Shown here one piece after another: positions 1 through 8,540 of a stretch of DNA of 10,532 nt. Source of the DNA: Mycocentrospora acerina (lineage: Eukaryota; Ascomycota; Dothideomycetes; Pleosporales); assembly GCA_022701365.1 (NCBI GenBank), contig JAKUHH010000157.1, positions 1 through 10,532 on the forward strand, given 5' to 3'. The notes beneath the pieces were generated by a model. That model did no database searches. It was not told where the DNA came from and saw only the letters and a list, made by a program, of their open reading frames with translations. Positions within the stretch are counted from its first letter, which is position 1; the number at the start of each line of letters is the position of its first letter. A program made the translations under genes and the position numbers.

Positions 1-50
1 GCTATAAGCGAGGTAAGCCACGTTGACTGTGCACGTGCTTAGTCGTTACA
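1..50. mobile_element. End fragment of a probable young LTR, cut by the window edge
   Basis: This short stretch has normal base composition, with several CpG, CpA and TpG steps. Everything after it is TpA-saturated. It ends in GTTACA, a typical TG...CA-type LTR terminus; the LTR ending at 2863 also ends in GTTACA. From position 51 the sequence aligns directly with the integrase of the second element at 7425, so the boundary falls inside an integrase codon run. I infer a later insertion into the dead integrase, with 51-55 (aaagg) as a candidate target-site duplication. The other end lies outside the window, so neither LTR identity nor the duplication can be confirmed. Beyond the last few bases it does not resemble the LTR at 2576-2863. 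Confidence 0.4.
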
Positions 51-1200
51 AAAGGATTAAGCTAGGTATAACTAGATTATAGTAATTATTAACTAACTGT
101 CTAAATAAGCTATTACTATCTTATATTATAAGATAATTAATGCCTAAGGTATAGTAAACTTATTAATCTAATAAGTATACTATTTTAGATATACTTTAGA
201 CATATTATATTAGACTATATTCTCTAATTTATTTCTAATTTCTAGTTAGAGTTCTACTAAATTATAAGTGTAAAGATTAAGCTCTCTACTACTTATTATA
301 AAGAGATAGATAGCTAAGTAGAGATTATAAATAAGTATATTAATTAGAGATTGCAGCCTTTTATATCCTTTTACTAAGATAATTAGAGTAACTTCTTACT
401 TTTAATTAACTATACTTAAATAACTCTCTTTTATAGCACTATTAAGATAGCCTTATACTAGCTCTTCTTTAGTAGTAAACTTAGACAGAGTTAGAACTAG
501 AAGAGCCTTATACTCTCTGCTAAATAATTTAATAAAATTAACTATTATAACACTCTTATATTAATAACTTGCATATATAATGCCTAGTAATAAGCTAAAG
601 ATAATATAAAAAAAGACTAGGCCTAAACATAAGCTGTAGTTTATAAGCACTAATAATTAGTAGATTATTAAATTAGAGATATAGTATACTTATCTACTAA
701 AAACTTAACTAACCTAAGACCTAGCTAAAAGCTATCTGCGTAATAAGAAAAGCCTTTTAATGTACTTAAATAAGTTCAGCACTCTTATTAGTTAAATTTA
801 CCTTTAAGCTTATATATATATAATATCTTTACACTAAATATCTTATATAAAGACTTTTAAGAATTCTTATAAAAATAAGAGGTACTAAAGCCTGCTAAAA
901 ACCTAATTTATAGTATTAATAAATATAAAGTAGAAGAGATACTTACTAGTAAAGTCTACTAATCTACTCTAAAATATTAAGTTAGCTAAGCTAGATATAA
1001 CTTAGACTTTATTTAGTATAAAGCCTTAAATTTTATAAGATCTTTCTATAAATTAAAGGCTTTTTATAAAAAGTATCTAAATAAGGCTAGCCTACTATAG
1101 AGACTTAATAGCTAAATATAAGCTTAAGAAGAAAGAGTAAAAGATATATTATTCTTAGAAGATAATTATATTAAGTATTATAATTCTTATTTATAATTAT
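51..1200 (+). pseudogene. Ty3/gypsy pol 3' part: integrase core plus chromodomain (element 1, dead)
   Basis: A chromovirus integrase inserts retroelement cDNA into DNA, and its C-terminal chromodomain targets methylated histone H3. Family landmarks can be read through the stops. Positions 51-140 match the start of the catalytic core, with IIN-stop-LSK where the family has a catalytic Asp (now Asn). The second Asp survives as gac at 213-215. Near 270-320 is an LSTTYYKEIDS block matching the conserved LSTAYHPETDGQ region, followed by the catalytic Glu and an NKYIN block. Positions 360-440 match the YQDNWSELLP-type block. Positions 780-870 match the GPY/F-like module (HSY.LNLP, then IHNVF). Positions 921-1110 are the chromodomain, starting KVEEILTSKVY, with its Trp codons now stops. 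Nearly all stops are TAA/TAG, as RIP would make from Gln, Arg and Trp codons. The end is set where homology to known pol architecture fades. Confidence 0.85.
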
Positions 1201-1242
1201 ATATAGTATATATAAGCTAATAGACTTAACTTAGATATAATT

Positions 1243-1960
1243 TAAGTACTACTTATTACTATATCTTTACTAAACTCTGTTAGCTTGCTCTTACTTAGAG
1301 ACCTTACTATATTATTACTACTACTACTTCTACTAACTTTCTCTTTAATAGCTACTTTACTCTTACTACTTCTACTCCTCTTTACTAATACTACTGCTAT
1401 CTCTGCTATCTTTACTACTATCTTCTTTATTCTTTCTTTTATTTTCTCTATTATAGCTTTTATGCCTACTACTACTTTTTTTGTGTCTTTTAACTTTACT
1501 TATAAGGACTAAACCTCCTTCTCTATTAACTAATAATAAATAAGTATAACTTCTGCTGTAGTTATGCTAGTAACTTAAAGGTTAGCTACTTATATATATA
1601 TTACTAGCTAATAAGCTGCTTTAGCAGCAAGCTCTTTAACTATATCTATCTTTTTTATATTATTAAAAATACTATAGATAAAGTTACTCTATTAGTTTAA
1701 GTCCTGCTAAAAAGACTTAAACTTAAGTCTAATATATAATAGCACTTATTAAGAAATTAGCACTAAAGACTATAAGACAGAATATAGATACTTACTCAAT
1801 TATACTTCTTATTTTACTTTATATAATAGCAGTATTTCTTTAACTCTACTAAATAAAACTTAAACTTTATAAATTACCTATAGGCAATAGCCTGCACACA
1901 CTGTATGCAGATAACTTAAAAGGCTACTAGAAGGGCACTAGGAGGGACAGGGATCAGCAT
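1243..1960 (-). pseudogene. Degenerate minus-strand ORF convergent with pol, copy 1 (unknown product)
   Basis: Read on the minus strand from an ATG at 1960-1958, the translation begins MLIPVPPSAL. It aligns without gaps for about 59 codons with the frame starting at 9351 (MPVFVPPSAL). Shared blocks are VPPSAL, a stop then VICI, FKF, LKK and NKKYN. The frame is broken by TAA/TAG stops, one TGA (which aligns with a Leu codon in copy 2) and at least one frameshift, since the C-terminal part (ending at about 1243) is in a different phase. The C-terminal part is very rich in Lys, Arg, Ser and Val. The DNA here is a purine/pyrimidine-skewed tract, so conservation is least certain in 1243-1510. I do not recognise the protein. 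The shared start and ungapped alignment argue for a former coding sequence; chance openness is the alternative. Confidence 0.5.
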
Positions 1961-1963
1961 AGG

Positions 1964-2110
1964 GGCAAGGGTAGGCGTAGGCGTAGGCGTGGGTGCAGGT
2001 GCTGGTGCTGGTGCTAGTGCTGGTGCTGGTGCTGGTGCTAGTGCTGGTGCTAGTGCTAGTGCTGTTGTTGCTGCTGCTGTTGTAGTTGTAGTTGTAGTTA
2101 TAATTATAGT
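1964..2110. repeat. GC-richer microsatellite: GGCGTA, then GGTGCT/AGTGCT, then GTT/GCT/GTA units
   Basis: The tract runs from about three GGCGTA-like units (1971-1990) into about ten GGTGCT or AGTGCT units (1998-2063), then GTT, GCT and GTA triplets that decay into AT-rich sequence by 2110. It lies immediately upstream of the minus-strand ATG at 1960. Read on the minus strand it gives Ala/Pro/Leu/Thr repeats with no stop in the frame of that ATG, so it may be either a 5' flank or an N-terminal low-complexity region. Switching between GGTGCT and AGTGCT fits partial G-to-A RIP of CTGG to CTAG, while the TGC steps were spared. Confidence 0.9.
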
Positions 2111-2502
2111 TTTACTATACTTATTAGCAAAATACTACTAAAAAGGCTTAATAAAAGATATATATAAAAAAACATTAAGCCTAACTGCTAAAGAGATTAA
2201 GACTTTAGAGAGAAAGCCTTAATATATAAGAACTTATCTTAAAGTAAAAGAAATAATTATTAGAGCAATAAATAAAGAAAAATTTTTTTTAAAGTAAAAG
2301 CTAAAATATTATTAAAGATTACTTTACAGTAAGATATAAATAAAAGTTAAATATAGAAAGAGATATATTTAGATAGAATATAGACTTATACTATAAAGAA
2401 AAGTAAAAAAGAGAGGTAATATAAACTTTAGATAAAAGAGTTTTGCAAAGATAAGAAAAAGAAACCTAGATACTATCTAAACCTTACTCTACCTCTTCTT
2501 CT
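2111..2502. other. AT-rich spacer with no gene recognised
   Basis: I find no recognisable protein, LTR or copy elsewhere in the window. Two frames are more open than expected for so A+T-rich a sequence. One is a plus-strand Lys/Arg/Ile-rich frame over about 2150-2480, with about eight TAA/TAG stops. The other is a minus-strand frame leading into the microsatellite. Either could be a RIP-damaged remnant of the element's 3' region. Neither shows a motif I can name. Confidence 0.5.
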
Positions 2503-2567
2503 CTTCTCTTTTTTATATAGATAAAAGATAACTCTGCAAAAAGAGACTTTTTGCCTATATAAAAAAG
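2503..2567. repeat. Nested perfect inverted repeats (foldback)
   Basis: The outer arms cttttttatatag (2508-2520) and ctatataaaaaag (2555-2567) are perfectly complementary over 13 bases. Inside them, gcaaaaag (2536-2543) and ctttttgc (2547-2554) form an 8-base stem with a 3-base loop. The structure ends against the purine tract and LTR start. It could be a relic terminal structure or simply a stable hairpin near the element's 3' end; function is unknown. Confidence 0.7.
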
Positions 2568-2575
2568 AGGGGTAG
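2561..2575 (+). other. Probable polypurine tract next to the LTR of element 1
   Basis: The run aaaaaagaggggtag lies directly before the TG at 2576. In LTR retroelements a polypurine tract abutting the 3' LTR primes plus-strand DNA synthesis. Its position supports reading 2576-2863 as a 3' LTR and what lies to the left as the element's interior. Evidence is positional and compositional only. Confidence 0.5.
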
Positions 2576-2863
2576 TGTAATATTTATAATATTATATCTT
2601 ATTATTACCTTTAAGTTAACTACCACTTTTCTAATAGCTACCTAATTTATACTTGCTTTAGATAGTAACCTTAAGAAGAGATATATAAAAAGGGTAGTCT
2701 ATATAGCTTTATAGAGTAGTTTTTTTATATCCTTTTATACAAGACCTATAGGTGTAGAGAATAGTATCTTTAGTTTACCCTCTAGTCCTAGCACTCCTAT
2801 ACGCCTAGTAGTAGACACTTCAGACCCTATTTGGATCACTCTCTTATAACCTGCGTTGTTACA
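2576..2863 (+). repeat. LTR A: probable 3' LTR of element 1, partly spared by RIP
   Basis: This 288-base segment starts TGTAAT, ends GTTACA (TG...CA with a short terminal inversion) and follows a purine tract. From 2630 it is repeated at an offset of 242 bases as LTR B. Its 3' half (about 2740-2863) still contains CpA, TpG and CpG steps, for example near 2800 and 2851-2863. LTR B carries T or A at most of those sites. It contains a TATA-like box at 2682-2690. The 5' boundary is less certain than the 3' one, because the first 54 bases are absent from LTR B. Confidence 0.65.
2682..2690 (+). promoter_or_regulatory. TATA-like box in LTR A
   Basis: The sequence tatataaaa is retained identically at the same place in LTR B (2924-2932). 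LTRs carry the element's Pol II promoter, and the position roughly 105 bases into the LTR is plausible. In sequence this A+T-rich the motif alone is weak; its shared position in both copies is the main support. Confidence 0.35.
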
Positions 2864-2871
2864 AACACCTA

Positions 2872-3104
2872 TCTAATAGCTACCTAATTTATACTTACCT
2901 TAGATAGTAACTTTAAGAAGAGATATATAAAAAGGGTAGTCTATATAGCTTTATAGAGTAGTTTTTCTATATCTTTTATATAAGACTTATTAGTATAAAG
3001 AATAGTATCTTTAGTATATCTTTTAGTCTTAGCACTCTTCTATACTTAGTAGTAGACACTTTACACTTTATTTAGATTACTCTTTTATAACTTATAGTAT
3101 TATA
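2872..3104 (+). repeat. LTR B: probable 5' LTR of element 2, heavily RIP-mutated, 5'-truncated
   Basis: This matches LTR A from 2630 to 2863 at an offset of 242 bases, ending attata where LTR A has gttaca. It begins eight bases after LTR A ends and lacks the first 54 bases of LTR A. Most differences from LTR A are C to T or G to A in this copy (tca to tta, tgg to tag, tgcg to tata, taca to tata). That is direct evidence of RIP acting unequally on adjacent copies. I take it as the 5' LTR because gag/pol follows on the same strand. No primer binding site can be identified after 3104. Confidence 0.65.
2924..2932 (+). promoter_or_regulatory. TATA-like box in LTR B
   Basis: This tatataaaa is the counterpart of the one at 2682-2690, unchanged although the surrounding LTR B has lost most CpA/TpG sites. 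It has none of the preferred RIP dinucleotides, so survival need not imply selection. If LTR B is the 5' LTR it would have driven the gag-pol transcript. Confidence 0.35.
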
Positions 3105-3111
3105 TTATATA

Positions 3112-5310
3112 TAAAAACTTATCTTAGCTAGTAATAGCTTCTAAATAATATAACTACTTATTTTATTTATATTATTTCTAAGCTTTATTTATTTTAAAAC
3201 TAATTTAGACTATACTATTATATCTAGTATTTTATTATAGCTAAGATCTTTATAATTTCTTAATAACTAAAGCTTTTAAGTTTAGAACTTCTTAGAATAC
3301 TATATTAAGATTACTTTAAAATAGCTATATAAGATTATGCTAAAGTAGAAATTAAAGACTACTAAGAAATTAGTAGAATTAAACTTAACTTTAATATTTA
3401 CTACTATTACTTTAAGTTTAAAATAACTAACTTAAAGATTAGTATATACTAAAAGCTTAACTTTAAGAGTAATAGTAAAGGCATCTAATTTTACTTTATC
3501 TTCTAATTTAGTAAGAATAAGTATAGAACTTATACTAAATTTAGACTAAAAAAAAAGACTTAGCTTAAAAGTAGCTTAGCTTTATATAGAAATCTAAAAA
3601 CTATAGTAAGCTATAATTACTTTAAACTATCTTCTACTTAGTACTAAATTACTACTAACTTTCTTAAAATAACTTTAACTTTTAAAGTTTTAGTCTACCA
3701 GTTTAATTAATAATACTATATATATAAGACTATTTAAAAGAATACTTACTATTAATATTTTTAATAATAGTAAGAACTTAACTTTTTACTAATAGTAAGC
3801 CTTAATTTAAGACTAATTAGAGATTAATTTAGACTACTATTTGGGTAAGTATGCCTGCATAGTATTAGTCTAAAGATATACTTCTAGCTTAGCTAAAAAG
3901 TATTAAGAGATCTAATACTTATCTAATACTTTATCTAACTATTTTAAGTTTAAAGAAGATATAATTAACTTACTTAAGTTCTATTTTATTATATAAAATA
4001 AGAAAGCTAAAAGCTAAGCTACTTTTAATAAACTCTATATAGATAAGATAAAAACCTTTTTTACTTTTAAAGTATAGTTCTTTAGTGCTACTTTTAAGAG
4101 ATAAGTACTTAAATTAGAATAGTTCTACTACTTATAGATAAAGATTATACTAACTTTATAGATACTTAGCTTTAAATTTAAGTAATAATAAAATAACTCT
4201 TTTAAGCTTATAGTTAAACACCTAATAGTATTTAATATAAATATAAAGGAATTCTCTTTTAGTTCTAACTATAAAAAGCATAATCTATATAATATATAAA
4301 CTAAGTTAACTTTATTTAGGCTTAATTTAGAGGTCTTTACTAAGAATAAACTATATCTTATACTAATAAGTAGTCTTTTATATTTAAACTTAACTTTAAC
4401 TTTTACTTACTTTTTAGCTTATTTCTAAGACTCTAGGCTTTATAAAAGATCTAACTCTAAGTAATTACTATAACTATAGTAAGCTAAGATACTTTTTAAG
4501 TAAGTATTTCTTACTTTAAGTATAAAAGATTAAGTTTAAAGAACTAAGTAAAGACTTAGAAGATATAAAAAAAGACTTTAATAAAGATAAAGATTAAATA
4601 AGAAATAGAAATACTTAAGAAGACTTTTTTTTAAGCTTAAACTATTATAACTTTTTAAATTTAAGTCTCTTAAACTTATTTAAAAAACTATTTTTCTTCT
4701 CTTTTAATTCTTTATTTAAGAGCCTTAAGGCCTAATTATACTCTTTAAATAATACTAGTACTCAAAGCTATCTTTTTTTAAATTTAAGAATTACTGTATT
4801 TATTTTATCTACTTTTTAGACTTTTATCTAGAACCTACTCTATTAAGTAATAGTTAAAAGTTTTTAAGACTAAATCTTTTTCTTAGTAAACTAGTTTATT
4901 TAATTATATTTAATTATTACTATAAAAAAGATCTATAACTACTTCTTTATAATAGTAGACTTTAGCTTATAAGACTATATTATTAGAATTAAATAGATAA
5001 AGCATTTAACCTATACTTAGATATAGATTACTCGTAAATTATCTAGCTAAGCTACTATCTTACTATATATAATCTTGCTTTACTACTTTTAATAACCTTT
5101 AACTTAATAGTTTTTACTAAAACTATTACTTTAAATATTATATAATAAGATAAGCTATAAGAATAAAAAAACTATTAAAAGAAGTATAGTATAACTACTA
5201 CTATTTATAAAATTTAAAAAATACTTTAACTTTTAAAGAGTTAGAAGTTCTTACTTTTTATTATATAAGACTTAATACTTAGACTTATCTAACTTTTATA
5301 TAAACTTATT
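3112..5310 (+). pseudogene. Presumed gag and protease region of element 2, too degraded to resolve
   Basis: About 2.2 kb separate LTR B from the recognisable RT, a suitable length for a capsid (gag) gene and a protease. RIP has gone so far here that I cannot follow one frame, and no zinc knuckle (CCHC) is legible, as expected if Cys and His codons became Tyr. One weak clue is VDFS at 4955-4966 followed by a Leu/Ile-rich stretch, in a place and context that fit the aspartic-protease D-S/T-G motif. Near 5316-5430 the frame reads KPSFSIALISADTFYFN, which leads into the RT. The assignment is by position between LTR and RT rather than by motif. I see no other gene here on either strand. Confidence 0.45.
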
Positions 5311-8300
5311 ATTACTAAACCTTCTTTTTCTATAGCTCTTATTTCTGCTGATACTTTTTATTTTAATATAAAATACTAAGAGAATAAATTCTTTTCTACT
5401 AGCTTTTATAAAATTAATTAAATTTTAAATAAGAAGAAGTTAGAAGATAACTCTAATAATATAGCCTTAATATAAGAGTAATTACTACTTTATTACTACT
5501 CTTTTTAAGATATCTTTAGTAAAACTGCTATAAAGGTTTTTTTAGACTTTTAACTATATAACTATAAGATTATACTAACTAAACTTCTTCTAAATAGTTA
5601 TAGTATTTTATATATATAAAATATAAAAGAGATAAAAGCTACTACATATTCTATTTAAATAAACTTTTAAAAGAGTTTAATTAAACTATAGTTAAAGCCT
5701 TTTTACTTCTTTTATTTTATATATTTAAAAAGTAAATAGAGACTTCTATATCTATAGAGACTACTATAAAGTAAATAATTTTACTTATAAAGATATTTAT
5801 TTAATTCTTTATAAAAATAAGCTCTTAGCTTACTTTTTAAAATCTAAGATTTTTACTAAGTTTAATATTTACTTTATATTTAACTATATTTAGATAGACT
5901 TAGACTTTAAAGAGAATACTACCTTTTAAACTTATTATAAAATATATAAATATAAAGTACTACCCTTTTACTTTTATAATAGCCTTTTAACCTACTAATA
6001 GTATATAAATAATATATTAATTAAATTTTTAAAAAACTTCTATATTACTTACTTAAATAATAACTTAATCTATATAAAAGACTTTATTACTTATTAATAG
6101 TATATAAAGCAGGTACTAGAAAGACTATATACTACTAAACTCTAAGTAGATATTAAGAAAAGTAAGTTCTATATTACTTATATAAAGTACCTTAGATATA
6201 TTTTAACTAATAAAAGTATTAAAGTAGACTTAAAAAGGTAGAAGCCTTAAAGAACTAAAAAAACTTTCTATTATTATAAATATAAAGTCCTTCTTAGGCT
6301 TTATAAGTTTTACTATTAATTTACTACTAGTTATTTTTAAGTTATAAAACTCTTTATTATATTATAGAGACTTATAATACCTTTTATATAGACCTTAAAG
6401 TATAATAAGGTCTCCTATTACTTTAAAACTGCTTTCTTAGCTATACCTACTTTATACTATTTTAAGCCTAATTATAATACTTAAATTAAGACTAATAAAT
6501 TAGATAGTATAGTTATAGAGGTTTTATTATAAAAATATATTAATAAGAAATAGTACTTTATAGCTTTTAATAGGAAGGTCTTATCTAGAGCTAAGCTTAA
6601 CTAAGAGATTTATAATAAAAAATATTTTGCTATTTTAAAAGCTTTTATAAAATAGAAGGCTAAGTTAACTTATATTTAGACTAAAGTCTTAGTCTTTTTA
6701 AACTAATACACCTTAAAATATTTTATAACTACTAAAGTACTTAATACTAAATAAGCTTATTAGTCTAAAGCTTTAGCTTCTTTTAATTTTAAATTAAGTA
6801 TACTCTAAGTAAAAATAATAAGAAGGCTAATATCTTTAGCTAATAAAAATAATACCTTAGCTAATTAAAGTTAGCTTAAAAAGAAAATTAATTAAAAATC
6901 TTACTTAAGCTTTATTATTTTTATAGCTAAATTAATACTAATCTAGTTTAGACTTACCTTTAAACTTAAGTTTAAAAGATAATATCTATTAATACTTTAT
7001 ACTCTATTATAACTTTAATAGCTTTTAACTTTTTAAAACTAATTAATATAGTTCTCTATAAAAATAAGTTAGCCTTTAAAGAATAATAAGTAAAGCTACA
7101 AGATAACTATTAGATTAGTAATAGACTCTTACTCTACTAAGATTAACTTTGCTTACTTAAAGATTCTCTTTTATATAACTAGTTTATTTATAAATTATAT
7201 AATTAAATCTCTATAGTATATTTTAGCTTTAAGAAGACTTATTAGTTACTAGCTTAATAGTACTATTAAAAAGGTATAGAGGCTAGTTATTAATAGTATA
7301 TATAAAACTATATCTCTTATTATAGAGAGTATCTAAGATAGTCTTGCTTTTCTAGATACCTCTACTTATTACTTATTTTAAAAAGACTAATGTAATACTT
7401 ATATATTAATTTTAAAGTTTTCTTAAAAAATTAGGCTTAGTATAACTAGATTATAGTTATTATTAATTATTTAACTAAATAAGCTACTACTATCTCTTAT
7501 TATAAAATAATTAATGCCTAAGGTATAGTAAACTTTAGACATAATTATATCAGACTAAGGGTTTTAATTTATTTTAAGTTTCTAGTTAGAGTTTTATTTA
7601 ATTATAAGTATAAAAGTTAACCTTTTTACTACTTATTTTAAAGAGACAGATAGCTAAATAGAGATTATAAATAAGTATATTAATTAAAGACTACAGCTCT
7701 TTATATCCTTTTACTAAGATAACTAGAGTAACTTCTTACTTTTAATTAACTATACTTAGATAACTCTCCTTTATAGTACTATTAGAATAGCCTTATATTA
7801 GCTCTTTTTTAGCAGTAAACTAAAGCAGAGTTAAAACTAAGAAAGCCTTATACTTTCTGCTAAATAATTAGATAAGATTAACTACTAAGATACTCTTATA
7901 CTAATAACTTATATATATAGTGCTTAGTAATAAGCTAAAGATAATTTAGAAAAAGCCTAGGCCTAAATATAAGCTATAGTTAATAAGCACTAATAACTAG
8001 TAGATTAGCAAGTAAGAAACATAGTATATCTGTCTACTAAAAACCTAACTAACTTAAGGCCTAGCTAAAAGCTATCTATATAATAAGAAAGACCCTTTAA
8101 AGTACTAAAGTAAGTTAGATACTTATATTAATTAAAGTTACTTTTAAGTTTGCTTATCTATAATATCTTTGCACTTAATGTCTTATATAAAGATCTTTAA
8201 GATCTCTTACTAAAATAAGAAGCACTAAAGCCTCTTAAAAGCTTAATTTATAGTATAGAAGAGTAAAAAGTAGAAGAGATACTAACTAGTAAAGTGCATT

Positions 8301-8540
8301 AATCTATACTAAAATAATAAGTTCGCTAAGTTAGATATAACTTAGACTTTATTTAGTATAAAGCTTTAAATTTTATAAGATCCTTTTATAAGTTAAAGAC
8401 TTTCTATAAGAAGTATCTAGAGAAGCTAGGCCTACTATAAGAACTAAAAAGCTATTTATAAGCTTAAAAAGATAGAGTTAAAGATATATTTCACTTAGAA
8501 GATAATTAAGTTAGGTATTATAATTATTATTTATAATTAT
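5310..8540 (+). pseudogene. Ty3/gypsy chromovirus pol: RT, RNase H, integrase, chromodomain (dead)
   Basis: This is a polyprotein that copies element RNA to DNA and integrates it. RT: RDFYIYRDYYKV from about 5740 corresponds to the family's conserved DYR.LN block. TKFNIYF at 5855 is motif A with the catalytic Asp now Asn (5864-5866). YKVLPF near 5951 precedes motif B. YLNN at 6050-6061 replaces the catalytic YLDD. RNase H (about 6478-6800): the blocks IAFNRKVL, EIYNKKYFAILKAF and LKYF match the SRKL, YDKELLAI and LEYF-type motifs. The zinc-binding region (about 7090-7350) has its His and Cys positions changed to Tyr. The integrase core runs from 7425, with the first Asp now Asn, the second kept (gac near 7553) and the Glu kept. 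The chromodomain is 8262-8420, starting KVEEILTSKVH. About 35 bases are missing in the integrase near 7535 compared with element 1, which shifts the frame. Stops are almost all TAA/TAG. Confidence 0.88.

Larger units (their letters stand above)
51..1960 (+). repeat. Direct repeat, copy 1 (partner 7425-9351)
   Basis: The same segment occurs twice in direct orientation. It covers integrase, chromodomain, the convergent minus-strand frame and a microsatellite boundary. The coordinate offset is 7374 at the start and 7340 through the chromodomain, because copy 2 lacks about 35 bases present here near 160-195. Similarity is strong up to about position 1200. Beyond that it weakens at DNA level but stays clear in the minus-strand translation. 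Both copies end at a simple repeat, although the repeat units differ. Confidence 0.85.
51..2863 (+). mobile_element. Element 1: 3' portion of a RIP-degraded Ty3/gypsy chromovirus
   Basis: This appears to be one element read left to right: integrase and chromodomain (51-1200), a convergent minus-strand frame (1960-1243), a microsatellite (1964-2110), an AT-rich spacer, a purine tract (2561-2575) and an LTR (2576-2863). Gag, protease, reverse transcriptase and RNase H are missing because the element is interrupted at position 50 by the GTTACA-ended sequence. The joining of the 2111-2863 part to the rest rests on order only (a purine tract directly before an LTR start), not on a second copy. The 3' region between pol and the LTR, about 1.4 kb, is long for this family and is where the extra minus-strand frame lies. 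Confidence 0.6.

Noticed and set aside
1..50. The same LTR family as LTR A, based on the shared GTTACA end
   Set aside because: Similarity does not extend beyond the last several bases. The terminus is common to many LTRs.
1285..1512. A 75-codon open plus-strand frame rich in Leu, Thr and Phe, resembling a hydrophobic membrane peptide
   Set aside because: It is the antisense of a purine-rich tract lying in the minus-strand ORF region. Pyrimidine-rich DNA automatically reads as Leu/Phe/Ser/Thr, and no counterpart frame is conserved in copy 2.
3121..8540. Mitochondrial origin, suggested by very high A+T
   Set aside because: The A+T bias comes from loss of CpA/TpG with TAA/TAG replacing Gln, Arg and Trp codons, and the content is nuclear Ty3/gypsy and LINE elements.
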